A DNA stretch of 44,759 bases, from NCBI GenBank assembly GCA_030638575.1, contig DAOWEJ010000097.1, forward strand, positions 1 through 44,759, given 5' to 3'. The DNA comes from Deltaproteobacteria bacterium (GTDB taxonomy: Bacteria > Desulfobacterota > Desulfobacteria > Desulfobacterales > JAUWMJ01). This document shows positions 1 to 8,084 of this stretch, one piece after another (position 1 is the first letter of the stretch; each line of letters opens with the position of its first letter). The position numbers were made by a program, and so were the translations under genes. The notes beneath the pieces are model-generated. The model saw only the letters and a program-made list of their open reading frames with translations, had not been told where the DNA came from and made no database searches.

Positions 1-2
1 AT

Positions 3-965
3 CCCTTTGTTGAATCAATTGAAGAGGGCATTTCTGAATTAAATGGTTTTTCTATAATAATTGCATTTAAACCAGAGAGTTTTCGTGAAGAAGGATTCAA
101 TTTTATTTTATCGATACATAATGGAAAAAATTGCGATCAATTATTGGTGGGGCAATGGCGTTCATACATTATTGTCATGAACGGGGATGATTACCCTAAT
201 AAGAGAAAAATACCTAGAATTGTGGCAAACATATTTTCCCCTATTCCAAGAAAGATAATTTTAACCATTAGTACTGGCAAAGAAGGCACAAAACTATATG
301 TTGGCAGCCAACTCGTAAAAACAAACTCGGGTTTAATACTTAAATTTCCCAAAGGAGACAAAACAAGACTTATCTTAGGCAATTCCGTATATGGCAAGCA
401 TTCCTGGAATGGTGAAATTTATGGTTTAGCTTTTTATAATTTTCCCTTAAATGCTCATGAGACTGTATTTCATACAAAAAGGTGGTATAAGGAAAAGGAT
501 CTATCGTTTGCTAAAAAAGGCAAACCAGTAGTTTTATATCTTTTTGACGAAGGGGGGGGTATAAGGGCTTTTGATCATGGAGAAAAAAAGCTTCATCTCG
601 AGATACCACCCAGAATGCAAGCTTTAGAGAAGATAATTCTGTCTCCGCTATGGATTGGGTTGAAGCTAAACAGAAAATTTTTTATAGATATAATTGTAAA
701 TTTTATAGGATTCATTCCTTTAGGATTTGTCATAGCTGCTACTTTGATTGAGATTAATGTAACCTCTAAGAAACGTATCGTTTTAATGACAGTTGCTTCG
801 TGTTTTATATTAAGCTTGACTATTGAAATCGTTCAAGCGTGGGTGCCGTCGAGAATTTCAAGCATGGCGGATCTTGCGTTCAATACGAGTGGGGCGTTGA
901 TAGGGGTGGTGATATACCTATTAATTGTAAGGCTTGGAGTGAAAGGACTAAGGACTGAAAATTAA
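3..965 (+). CDS. LamG-like domain fused to a VanZ-like membrane domain (5' end outside window)
   Basis: The reading frame is open to the left edge of the window, so the N-terminus is missing and any internal start is arbitrary. The first ~150 visible residues are beta-rich, with a pattern typical of LamG/concanavalin-like sugar- or protein-binding domains (for example SIIIAFKPESF and LYVGSQLVKT). The last ~90 residues form about three hydrophobic helices with the VanZ-like signature EIVQAW followed by R..S..DL.FNT.GA..G. VanZ-like domains are membrane modules often found in exopolysaccharide and exosortase loci; their biochemical role is poorly defined. The sugar transferase downstream on the same strand supports a surface-polysaccharide context. 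I infer a membrane protein with an extracytoplasmic LamG domain. A glycopeptide-resistance role is unlikely, since VanZ here is only a fold name. Confidence 0.8.
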   Translation, partial: PFVESIEEGISELNGFSIIIAFKPESFREEGFNFILSIHNGKNCDQLLVGQWRSYIIVMNGDDYPNKRKIPRIVANIFSPIPRKIILTISTGKEGTKLYVGSQLVKTNSGLILKFPKGDKTRLILGNSVYGKHSWNGEIYGLAFYNFPLNAHETVFHTKRWYKEKDLSFAKKGKPVVLYLFDEGGGIRAFDHGEKKLHLEIPPRMQALEKIILSPLWIGLKLNRKFFIDIIVNFIGFIPLGFVIAATLIEINVTSKKRIVLMTVASCFILSLTIEIVQAWVPSRISSMADLAFNTSGALIGVVIYLLIVRLGVKGLRTEN

Positions 966-1486
966 GAGATCGGGTTGCTTTTTTTAAAAAAGTGACACGG
1001 TTTTTTATTGTTAAAGATGTATCAAGGACAAAATTGATTCGTGGATTTTTAGCAGGTATTTTGTTTTTTCCCTCCTTCGGATTTTTATTAAAATGTAACA
1101 CAAGTTGTACACATTGTCAATCCATTATCCCGCTGGCAGTTTGGCGGGCTGTTTTGAAATTGGCTCGCATATAATCAAAAATCCCTCTTTTAAGTGTGGC
1201 ATAAACTTCCCATACTATGTAATATTGTATCGTATTTCTGATAAAAAAATTACATAATATCCTGGTTTCCCTTAACTGCTCAGCCCAACCTAATATCAAT
1301 AATAATAAGTTAAATCAGTATGATAACCATCTTTATCGATGCATGGCACAAAAATTGAATTGATCCTTCTTAAATATATAGGCGCTTAGCAAAATTTGAG
1401 GAGAATAAAAAAGGTTTTTCTCTAATAAGCAAAAGCCAATGCAGGATTTATGGAATTTAATATAAGAGCCAAGAGGTGAGTGTTAG
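966..1486. other. Intergenic region, 521 bp
   Basis: No credible gene: the short open frames on both strands lack ribosome binding sites and protein-like composition. It is AT-rich. The only candidate signal is a sigma-54-like site listed separately at 1344-1359. A ribosome binding site, AAGAGGTGAG, at 1471-1480 serves the next gene. Confidence 0.6.
1344..1359 (+). promoter_or_regulatory. Possible sigma-54 (-24/-12) promoter
   Basis: TGGCAC at 1344-1349 is followed by AAAAATTGAA, so GG and GA are separated by ten bases as in the sigma-54 consensus TGGCACG-N4-TTGCW. The -12 element has GA where GC is expected, which is a serious mismatch. It lies about 130 bp upstream of the sugar transferase. 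Sigma-54 control of exopolysaccharide genes is common in deltaproteobacteria, but this is only a weak candidate. Confidence 0.3.
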
Positions 1487-3172
1487 ATGGCAAGTACGCA
1501 AAGTAGTGATGAAGCATTGGAATTAGTACCATTAATAAACAGGAGTAATGTTGTTTCAAAAAAAAATAAGATAAATGCATTTTCACCGTATAAGCTGGCT
1601 TTAATTGCAAACGATCTGATAGCGGCAGGTCTGACCTTTGGCCTTGGTTCATGGATAACCGGATTGGGTTTCTTTGAGAAAGGGAATTTAAGTTATTCCG
1701 TTGTTCTTTTAGCCCTTTCATTTGTGGTTGTAGCATTTTTTTCATCTTACAATCTTTATAACTATCACCTCATTTTTTTAAAAAAGAATCATTTAACAAG
1801 CCTTTTGAAATCCTTCTTCTGGAGTCTGGTTACATTTACCATCATTGCATTTCTATATACCTTTCCGAATCTTTTTGGGGATATTCCTTTAATTACAGGA
1901 TTATTTTATTTAATCGCTGTTGCAGGAATTATGCTGTTTGCAAGATATTTTTCTGATTACCTGTTAAATTTACTCAAGTCGATTGGAATCAGTTTTTTAA
2001 CTGTTGGAACGATCGGGCTGGTAATAGGAAATGAAGTGCCGATAGCTCTATCAAATAAGTTTACCATACCTTTGTGTTTTTTACTGGCAATCGGAACAAT
2101 CCTATCCATCAGATTTTTTCTGGTTCATCTGGTTTTCAATATTTGGATGCGCCGTAAATTCAGGCGTCAATTGGCTATTGTTGGATCTAATAATGAGGCG
2201 GAAAGAATAACTGATTTTATTATTGACCACAATGCTCCTTTCTGGGTTTCCGGTACTGTTGGCACTCCGGATGAATGTGGATTTGAAGTCTTAGTGCCTA
2301 AAAGTTGCATAGGGGCTTTAAATGAACTGCCAAACATTGTGTCGAATAATAATATAAATGAAATAATAGTCACAGATGAGAACCTTGATAAGAGATCCCT
2401 TATTTCCCTTCTGGATTATTGTACTTCCGAAGGGATAGATGTCTGGTTTCCTCCTAAGTTGATGCCAATTATTGATATGAAACTGTATATCGATAACTTT
2501 TGCAGTATTCCGATGATCAGATTGTGTTCACAACGGAGTAACTGGCTTTTTGACAAGGTTAAACATGGATTTGATGCCCTTATAACCCTGCCGGTCTTTA
2601 TTTTGCAACTGCCGTTATTTTTACTGATTTGTGCAGCAATCAAACTGGATTCAAAAGGGTCGGTATTTTATCGGGCCAAGTCTGTGGGTAAAAACGGTAA
2701 TTTTTTTTCAATGTTTAAATTTAGATCCATGGGGGTCAATAATAAAAGTGAAATCCATAAGAATTACGTTACCAAATTGATCAAAGGTGAAATTAATAGC
2801 GAAGATAATAAAGGCAAGCCATTAAAGATAACCAATGATCCCAGGGTCACCAGAGTGGGTAAGTTTTTAAGAAAATTCAGCCTGGATGAATTACCTCAAC
2901 TTATCAATGTATTAAAAGGCGATATGAGTCTTGTTGGACCGAGACCGTGCCTTCCGTATGAATATGAAATATATAAAGACTGGCATAAAAAGCGAACTTC
3001 AATTCGTCCTGGTATTACAGGTTTATGGCAGGTAACGGGCAGGAGTGAGGTATCTTTTGAAGATATGATTCTTTTAGACCTGTATTACATATACAACAGA
3101 AGTTTGGTGATGGATCTGAGTACTTTATATGAGACAATTTTCGTAGTTTTGAATAAGAGAGGTGCGTATTAG
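1487..3172 (+). CDS. Undecaprenyl-phosphate sugar phosphotransferase (exopolysaccharide initiation)
   Basis: This inner-membrane enzyme would transfer a sugar-1-phosphate from a nucleotide sugar to undecaprenyl phosphate, the first step of exopolysaccharide or O-unit assembly. The 561-residue protein has the usual two-part plan: an N-terminal region with about five membrane helices (roughly residues 30-215) and a CoA-binding-like middle, then a final helix near 365-390 and the conserved bacterial sugar transferase domain (about 360-561). Visible signature blocks are FRSM, DELPQLINVLKGDMSLVG, GPRP and RPGITGLWQVTGRS. ATG at 1487 follows AAGAGGTGAG at a good distance. The length matches the WbaP/EpsE/exopolysaccharide polyprenyl glycosylphosphotransferase family. 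Substrate (glucose, galactose or other) cannot be told from sequence. No other glycosyltransferase is in the window, so the rest of the pathway must lie elsewhere. Confidence 0.92.
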   Translation: MASTQSSDEALELVPLINRSNVVSKKNKINAFSPYKLALIANDLIAAGLTFGLGSWITGLGFFEKGNLSYSVVLLALSFVVVAFFSSYNLYNYHLIFLKKNHLTSLLKSFFWSLVTFTIIAFLYTFPNLFGDIPLITGLFYLIAVAGIMLFARYFSDYLLNLLKSIGISFLTVGTIGLVIGNEVPIALSNKFTIPLCFLLAIGTILSIRFFLVHLVFNIWMRRKFRRQLAIVGSNNEAERITDFIIDHNAPFWVSGTVGTPDECGFEVLVPKSCIGALNELPNIVSNNNINEIIVTDENLDKRSLISLLDYCTSEGIDVWFPPKLMPIIDMKLYIDNFCSIPMIRLCSQRSNWLFDKVKHGFDALITLPVFILQLPLFLLICAAIKLDSKGSVFYRAKSVGKNGNFFSMFKFRSMGVNNKSEIHKNYVTKLIKGEINSEDNKGKPLKITNDPRVTRVGKFLRKFSLDELPQLINVLKGDMSLVGPRPCLPYEYEIYKDWHKKRTSIRPGITGLWQVTGRSEVSFEDMILLDLYYIYNRSLVMDLSTLYETIFVVLNKRGAY

Positions 3173-3187
3173 ACAGGAGGGGGGAAC

Positions 3188-3350
3188 GCCCTCTTTCGAA
3201 GTCTGCGCTTATCTGTCCAATCTCCGCGTCTGCCCCGTGGAATGCGTAGCCTATTCCTATAGGGCCAGACTCAAATTTTGACCCGCCTGAGGCGGCTTAA
3301 TCCTCGAAATACTCCAATGTATTCCTGTGGTTAAAATCTCGGTCTTCCTT
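3188..3350 (+). repeat. Degraded copy of the GAGACC inverted-repeat element (fragment A)
   Basis: The segment starting CTTTCGAAGTCTGCGCTTA and containing CCGCCTGAGGCGG matches the interior of the elements at 14147-14372 and 16789-16993, in the same order of blocks. Neither terminal GAGACC end nor a target duplication could be found, so both ends appear lost. The approximate right limit is uncertain. Confidence 0.6.
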
Positions 3351-3404
3351 GATCTTCTGAAAACTATCTTATTTCTGGATAGACACTACCTAAAAACAAA
3401 CTTA

Positions 3405-3483
3405 ATCAATACCAGGATGCCGCATTTCTTGGAAATAGTGTTGTAGGTATTGATTTAGGGGGCAGACTGTACACAAGGCCCCC
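3405..3483. repeat. Two adjacent inverted repeats (10-bp and 6-bp stems)
   Basis: AATCAATACC (3405-3414) pairs perfectly with GGTATTGATT (3446-3455). Two bases further on, GGGGGC (3458-3463) pairs with GCCCCC (3478-3483). As RNA this would give two consecutive hairpins. There is no clear T-tract for a terminator, and the neighbouring sequence is non-coding. Confidence 0.5.
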
Positions 3484-3647
3484 CGAACTGAAAAAATATT
3501 AGGATTGGGGCAAGTTGGAAGGATTGGTATTTCCAGATAAAAAAGGAAGGGTTTTATGACTCAGAAATCGTTTTCCGGCCACGAAGCTCAAATTATCGCT
3601 TTGTACATTTTGAGCTTAAACCTTTCACTAAGTGCAATACCACAAGT

Positions 3648-3889
3648 ATGAGACAAGTAAAATTAGCCTGGGAGGACAATTCTGCGAATGAATTAGGTTT
3701 CAAAATAGAGAGGAAGAATGGATCAGGGGGACTTACAGTGAAATAGCCACGGTTGGTCCGAACGTGACCAGCTACAAGGATACTGGACTGAGTCCAGCAA
3801 CAACCTGTTTCTATCGTGTGCGCGCCTATAACTCGGCCGGATATTCTTCTTATTCTATCGAGGTGAGTGTTAAGACATCTGCTAACTAA
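3648..3889 (+). pseudogene. Frameshifted fibronectin type III domain remnant
   Basis: Conceptual translation from ATG 3648 reads VKLAWEDNSANELGF and KIERKNGSGG, the first strands of a fibronectin III domain. It then hits TAG after a frameshift near 3729-3735. In the shifted frame it continues TYSEIATVGPNVTSYKDTG, LSPATTCFYRVRAYNSAG and ends VSVKTSAN with TAA at 3887-3889. Together these give one nearly complete domain with the conserved W, the Y-R-V-R-A-YN-aG block and a natural C-terminus. The upstream part of the parent gene is not recognisable. It was probably the tail of a secreted or surface protein of the kind common in exopolysaccharide/exosortase loci. An assembly error in the run of G's near 3725-3730 would also explain the break. 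Confidence 0.75.
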
Positions 3890-4309
3890 AAAAAAAAGAA
3901 AAAAGGAGGCAGAGAAATAATAAATTTCGCTATCTATCAGCGGTGAGTGATTAGTTTGAAAGAAAAGAAGTCAGAAGATAGGCGTCAGGAGCCAGAATTA
4001 GAAAAAGTGGACGCAACATGTAGTAGATTTCCCTTATCCTTTAATGGAGAAAAATTACGATTCTGATGTGATTCTAAAACTGATTCATCTTGACTTTATA
4101 AACATTTTGTTGTTTCTTAATTAGAGTTTTTCTTTTGTTTTTTTAGTCTGTTTTCTGAGGTCACGCATGGAGCAGCCACTCAAATTGTGCCTATCTCTCT
4201 TCTGACGGGACATTGTTTTGTTAGGAGAGAGACCAATTAATCTGCCCAAATAATTAAAACACAAACGTAATATCGTTCTGCTGTTTATCAGTTGGAGAAA
4301 GGGGGAAAG
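3890..4309. other. Intergenic region, 420 bp
   Basis: It begins with a poly-A rich stretch containing AAAAGGAGG, which resembles a ribosome binding site but has no open frame after it. Otherwise it is AT-rich and featureless. A ribosome binding site at 4294-4306 (GGAGAAAGGGGGA) serves the next gene. Confidence 0.5.
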
Positions 4310-4603
4310 ATGTTAAGTCGAATAGGAATATTCTTGATTCTAATGACTATTGTTCTTCTGACTTTGTCCTGTGCTAAAGTCGGATCAGTTTCCGGGGAAG
4401 GAGATTTGGTCTCCGAGGCGTTACCTAATGTGGACTCAATACCTTCGAAATATGGAAACCTCGTTTCGGTGAGTAGCGTGACCGAGTATCCGGATTGGGT
4501 CCAGCTTTGGTTCCAGGACGAGAACGGTAACATTCGCATGGTGCGCTATTCAGTGCGTGAAAACCGTTTCGCAAAAGACTGTAAATTGGTTACTCGGAAG
4601 TAG
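4310..4603 (+). CDS. Small predicted lipoprotein, unknown function
   Basis: ATG at 4310 follows a strong purine-rich ribosome binding site (GGAGAAAGGGGGA); a TTG 18 bases upstream is less likely. The 97-residue product has a short basic start, a hydrophobic stretch and a lipobox LTLSC at about residues 17-21, so it should be lipidated at the cysteine and leave the cytoplasm. The mature part is about 77 residues, with aromatic-rich strands (YPDWVQLWFQDENGN) suggesting a small beta-structured domain. I do not recognise the family. It is followed twelve bases later by a small membrane protein gene, which suggests a two-gene transcription unit. Confidence 0.7.
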   Translation: MLSRIGIFLILMTIVLLTLSCAKVGSVSGEGDLVSEALPNVDSIPSKYGNLVSVSSVTEYPDWVQLWFQDENGNIRMVRYSVRENRFAKDCKLVTRK

Positions 4604-4615
4604 GGAGGTAGAATT

Positions 4616-4840
4616 ATGGAACGATTAATAAGCATTGTTTGTCGGGCTGTTTTTATTGTAGCCTCTATCCTGGCTGGTCTCGTTGTGTGGGAAAAGCTTG
4701 CCAATTTTTTTGGTTTCACATTGTTGAGAGCTCATGATCCGTGGCGTATTCTGGAGTTGTCCGCAGTAGCCCTGCTTTTCGTAATTGCGCTCCAATTGCG
4801 AGAGATAAAGACAATTTTTATCGCAAAAGGCTCAAACTAG
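4616..4840 (+). CDS. Small two-helix inner-membrane protein, unknown function
   Basis: The 74-residue protein has two predicted membrane helices (about residues 9-27 and 46-62, the second AVALLFVIALQLREI) and a short polar tail. ATG at 4616 is preceded by GGGAGGTAGAATT, a good ribosome binding site, just 12 bases after the lipoprotein stop. Short proteins of this plan with an 'ILELSAVALLFVIALQLREI'-like second helix seem familiar from deltaproteobacteria, but I know no function. The pairing with a lipoprotein suggests a small envelope unit. Confidence 0.65.
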   Translation: MERLISIVCRAVFIVASILAGLVVWEKLANFFGFTLLRAHDPWRILELSAVALLFVIALQLREIKTIFIAKGSN

Positions 4841-5489
4841 TAAGATAAGAAAAGTACAGTTGCGTGCCTATAAAGGCCCTGCTAATCAGGTTTGTAAGAG
4901 TAGAGTTCTGACGGATTAGCCTATATTCCTCCTTATGATAATGCTCTCTCAACGTGTACCTTTTAGTACTCCCCTTTTTACCTCAAGGTTTTTACCTGTT
5001 TTATCTTGTAGGATTCGGGAGGATGTTTAGAAAAAGTTAACAAAAAATTAACCATCACCGATTCAAAGCAGGGCTTTCAAAGACCGTGCTGTTTCAAATG
5101 CACTACCATATCGTGGTCAAAAGCCATAAAAGATTTACTTTCTATAAGGGGGTCAGGCACCGACCCCCATCCACGAACTTCTTCAATACTAGATCACAAG
5201 AAGCCTGCATACACTCAAGTTTCAGCGCGTAGCCACCGAAGTCAGTAATAGTGCTCAACCGTTCAGGATTTCTCCGGTATTATATAGAACGCTGGCGAAA
5301 AAATATGGTCACTCGTTGCATAGGATCAGGTCTGTGTTTAGAACAGGTGACATCTTATTGGTAAAGGGATAACGATGCCTATGTCCGGGACTTATTACAT
5401 CCGACAACATCACCTGGACAGGATTCAGATAGTTGCGGAAGATGGGTAGCAAATGATAGCCAACTTCAGTGAGAGATAAGCGAAACTCG
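4841..5489. other. Intergenic region, 649 bp
   Basis: No convincing gene. A minus-strand open frame at 5309-5500 encodes a protein-like string (RLSLTEVGYHLLPIFRNY) but overlaps the murJ start and has no ribosome binding site. The region carries a hairpin at 5148-5168 (separate entry) and may include debris of an old mobile element, which I cannot identify. Confidence 0.45.
5148..5168. repeat. REP-like palindrome
   Basis: GGGGGTC (5148-5154) and GACCCCC (5162-5168) form a perfect 7-bp stem with a 7-base loop AGGCACC. Related unpaired words GGGGACAGGCAC (about 7117) and GGGGACAGGTC (about 7834), and a GGGTCA/TGACCC hairpin at 43501-43526, occur elsewhere in the window. They suggest a scattered REP-type family. 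Confidence 0.5.
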
Positions 5490-7082
5490 ATGAATAGCAT
5501 TCCATCTCAAGGCTCTTCAAACAAAAGAATAATCCGTGCCACCGTTATAGTGATGGGAATCGCAGTGGCGGGAAAAGTTCTGGGGTTTGTGCAAAACCTG
5601 CTCATCGCATACTTTTTTGGGACAAGTATGGAAGTGGATGCGTATTTTGTAGCATTTAGCATTCCAGTAATATTGTTTATTTTGGTCAGAGAGATCATTG
5701 AACCCGCATTTCTTCCCACCTTTATGGGAGTCATGGAAAAAGATGGAGAGATAGCAGCCTGGAAACTGTTCAGCACAACTATCAATGCATTGTTAATTCT
5801 ATTTGCAGTGCTCACGTTTCTGGGAATAGTGGGATCACCGTTTCTGGTTTCTATCCTTGCCCCCGGATTTGAGGGGATGAAAAGAATAATTACCATAAAG
5901 TTGACCAGAATAGTTCTGCCGGCTTCCGTGTTTTTGGGTGTTTCCGCTGTAACCTACATCACGCTCAATTCCTACAAGCGTTTCACGGTGCCAGCTCTTG
6001 GGGATTGTTGTTTTAAAGTATTTATTATTATTATGTTTTTAGTTTCTGTTAGGGTAATGGGGATAGTCGGATTGGCAATAGGAGTTGTTGTGGGAGCTCT
6101 GGTAAGATTGCTTGTCCATTTGTTAGGCTTATGGAAAAAACGGAATTTGTATAAATATACCTTAGATTTTAAGTATCCGCCAATGAAAAAAATGCAGAGA
6201 TTGATGCTACCTTTAATTGTTGGCATCACTTTTTCGCAATTAGGCTATATGGTCGACAACGTATTTGCATCAACTTTAGAAACGGGTAGCTTGTCTGCTC
6301 TCACCTATGCCAAGAAAGTGGTGCAGATGCCTCTTGTTGTGCTTCCCTATACTTTAGCTATAATCATCTTCCCCTTTTTCTCGGAGTTGGCGCTAAGCAA
6401 TAAGAAGAAAGATCTACTTGAAATGTTCATGCAAGCAACCAAGCTGCTGACCTTTCTCTTCATTCCAATGGCTATAGGATTGATAGTGCTACGTACGCCC
6501 GTGGTGCGATTGCTTTTTGAGAGGGGAGCATTTGATCTGTATTCTACACAAATTACTTCTTCTGCGGTCTTATATTATTCACTTGGCCTTCCTTCCTGTG
6601 CGCTTGAAGCCATACTCGTACAATTCTATTTTTCAATGTCAGATACCAAAACGCCTGTTGCTGTCGGCATGCTTTGCGTGGTGTTGAATTTTTTGCTCAT
6701 TGCCGTCTTAATCAAACCCTTGACTCATTGCGGGATCGCCCTTGCTTTCACAATAGCGACAACGGTTAGGATCTCGATAATGTATGTTTTGATGAAGAGA
6801 AAAATCCCTGATATCCGGCTGACAGATCCCCTCATTTTCTTACTAAAGGTGGGGTGTGCAAGCTCTGTGATGGGGTTATCTGTCAGTTTTGTTTCCCATC
6901 GATTAGCCCATTCGAATCTAACTTCCCTCACAGAGCAGAGTGTTGGTCTGCTCGTTTCGGTACTTGTTGGTATCCTTGTATTTTTCACAACAGCCTATCT
7001 GATGAGGGTGGAAGAAATGAAACTATATTGGAGACAGGTAAAGTTTTATTTCATAAAAGTGAGGAAGCAGCAAATTAAATGA
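5490..7082 (+). CDS. murJ: MurJ/MviN-family lipid flippase
   Basis: MurJ proteins of the MOP/MATE superfamily flip lipid-linked sugars, chiefly lipid II, across the inner membrane. The 530-residue product is hydrophobic throughout, with about 14 predicted helices. It has the family landmarks: an N-terminal AVAGKVLGFVQNLLIAYFFG block with the A.FVAF.IP region, a central GITFSQLGYMVDN.FAS segment, and the late LPSCALEAILVQFYFSM.DTKTP motif. ATG at 5490 is preceded by a weak GAGAGATAAG; a GTG at 5469 in the same frame would add seven residues. Its position next to a sugar transferase could mean a polysaccharide-unit flippase rather than the housekeeping lipid II flippase. The motifs favour MurJ/MviN, but the substrate is not decided by sequence. 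The C-terminus ends at TGA 7080-7082. Confidence 0.88.
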   Translation: MNSIPSQGSSNKRIIRATVIVMGIAVAGKVLGFVQNLLIAYFFGTSMEVDAYFVAFSIPVILFILVREIIEPAFLPTFMGVMEKDGEIAAWKLFSTTINALLILFAVLTFLGIVGSPFLVSILAPGFEGMKRIITIKLTRIVLPASVFLGVSAVTYITLNSYKRFTVPALGDCCFKVFIIIMFLVSVRVMGIVGLAIGVVVGALVRLLVHLLGLWKKRNLYKYTLDFKYPPMKKMQRLMLPLIVGITFSQLGYMVDNVFASTLETGSLSALTYAKKVVQMPLVVLPYTLAIIIFPFFSELALSNKKKDLLEMFMQATKLLTFLFIPMAIGLIVLRTPVVRLLFERGAFDLYSTQITSSAVLYYSLGLPSCALEAILVQFYFSMSDTKTPVAVGMLCVVLNFLLIAVLIKPLTHCGIALAFTIATTVRISIMYVLMKRKIPDIRLTDPLIFLLKVGCASSVMGLSVSFVSHRLAHSNLTSLTEQSVGLLVSVLVGILVFFTTAYLMRVEEMKLYWRQVKFYFIKVRKQQIK

Positions 7083-8084
7083 CCTCTTACAAATGGGAGC
7101 GAAAGAAGAGGAAAAGGGGACAGGCACTTAATATAAGGCCTGGAAGCTATGAAGTTAGGAGGCGAAAAGGCTTGGAAGCCATGAGGCTTGTTGGAGTGAA
7201 AAGAAAATTATTCTTTATCGGCAAAAGAATAGGGGAAAGGAATGTTCTTTTATATGCTTTTCACTGAACAGCCTGTGGGCGTGGAATGGGGAATGGGGGT
7301 CGGGCCACGCTAAGTGGTTGTTATTTCGGGGTAAGAGTGAATAATCAAACCTGTTTTTGGTCTTGAATGACCTATTTTGAGGCCAAAATGGCGGTTTTAA
7401 GGAAATTGAAAAGATAGAGTTAAGGCTGGTTGGAGGGAAGGGAAAACCCCGATTTATCGAGAGTGGAGAAAAAACTATGAGACTATAAGGTTGGGAAGCG
7501 AGTGGGCTAAAATAAGGGAATGAATGAGGATGAAGGCTTATAAATTTTTATTACACACGAGCACCGATTTAACTGTATGTATTTTTTATTTGTCTTAAAA
7601 CCGGTCTATTTTTGCATAAATATTGTATTTTTTTAAGCTTGATTTTTTAATTTAATACTTATACGAAAACAGATCGTTGCGTTTAATAGGCAAAAAGACA
7701 GCAGAATCAGGCTTTTAATAAAATCGTCTATGAGCGGAGTTAAAAAATGAGACATGTGATGAATTCTAAAAGATAAAAGTAGGCTATGGCGAGGAGGCGA
7801 AAAGAAGCTGATAGGCGATAGCTCATAGGGCAAAGGGGACAGGTCTTCCATGAAGAAAGCACTCGACCCCTTGAATCCTTCAATCCTCGAACCCTTTGCA
7901 TCAACTAATCTGGAGGAGAACCAAAAATATTAATAAAAAGATGGCCATACCTGTTTGTAAGGAATTCAGCATGAAACGGTTGGATATTTTCGACTCATTT
8001 GACAGAAAAGAATCTTGATTCCTTTTAGCAAAAGTGATTTAATATAATAAAATTTATTTGACCATTTAAAATAAGAAGGCAGAC
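7083..8084. other. Intergenic region, 1.0 kb, with degenerate purine-rich repeats
   Basis: No gene is supported. An open frame at 7079-7267 overlapping the murJ stop encodes a basic, low-complexity string and arises from the repeats. The region holds repeat words of the type GGAAGCTATGAAG (7136-7188, about 7480-7510, about 7780-7830), two GGGGACAGG words, and a degenerate CCTTGAATCCTTCAATCC stretch at about 7868-7890. An AT-rich part near 7550-7670 shows no clear signal. Confidence 0.55.
7136..7188. repeat. Direct repeat of a 21-mer in purine-rich array
   Basis: The 21-mers at 7136-7156 and 7168-7188 (core GGAAGC-ATGA-G) differ at only four positions, all of them transitions. They lie in a longer stretch of similar degenerate words (AGGAGGCGAAAAGG, GAGGCTTGTTGG). 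The same words reappear near 7480 and 7790. Confidence 0.6.

Larger units (their letters stand above)
3173..3647. other. Intergenic region with repeat debris
   Basis: Apart from the degraded element (3188-3350) and the paired hairpins (3405-3483), I see no gene. A short G/C hairpin (GAGGG...CCCTC at about 3177-3194) just after the sugar transferase stop has only three T's after it and is a poor terminator. Confidence 0.55.

Noticed and set aside
992-1299. Overlapping short open frames in the first intergenic gap
   Set aside because: No ribosome binding site, no domain signal and mutual overlap on both strands.
5309-5500. Minus-strand 63-codon open frame with a protein-like segment (SLTEVGYHLLPI)
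   Set aside because: It lies over the murJ start, lacks a ribosome binding site and was not confirmed in any frame; it could be chance or old mobile-element debris.
7079-7267. Plus-strand open frame overlapping the murJ stop, 62 codons
   Set aside because: It is a basic low-complexity translation of the purine-rich repeats, with no ribosome binding site and no family resemblance.
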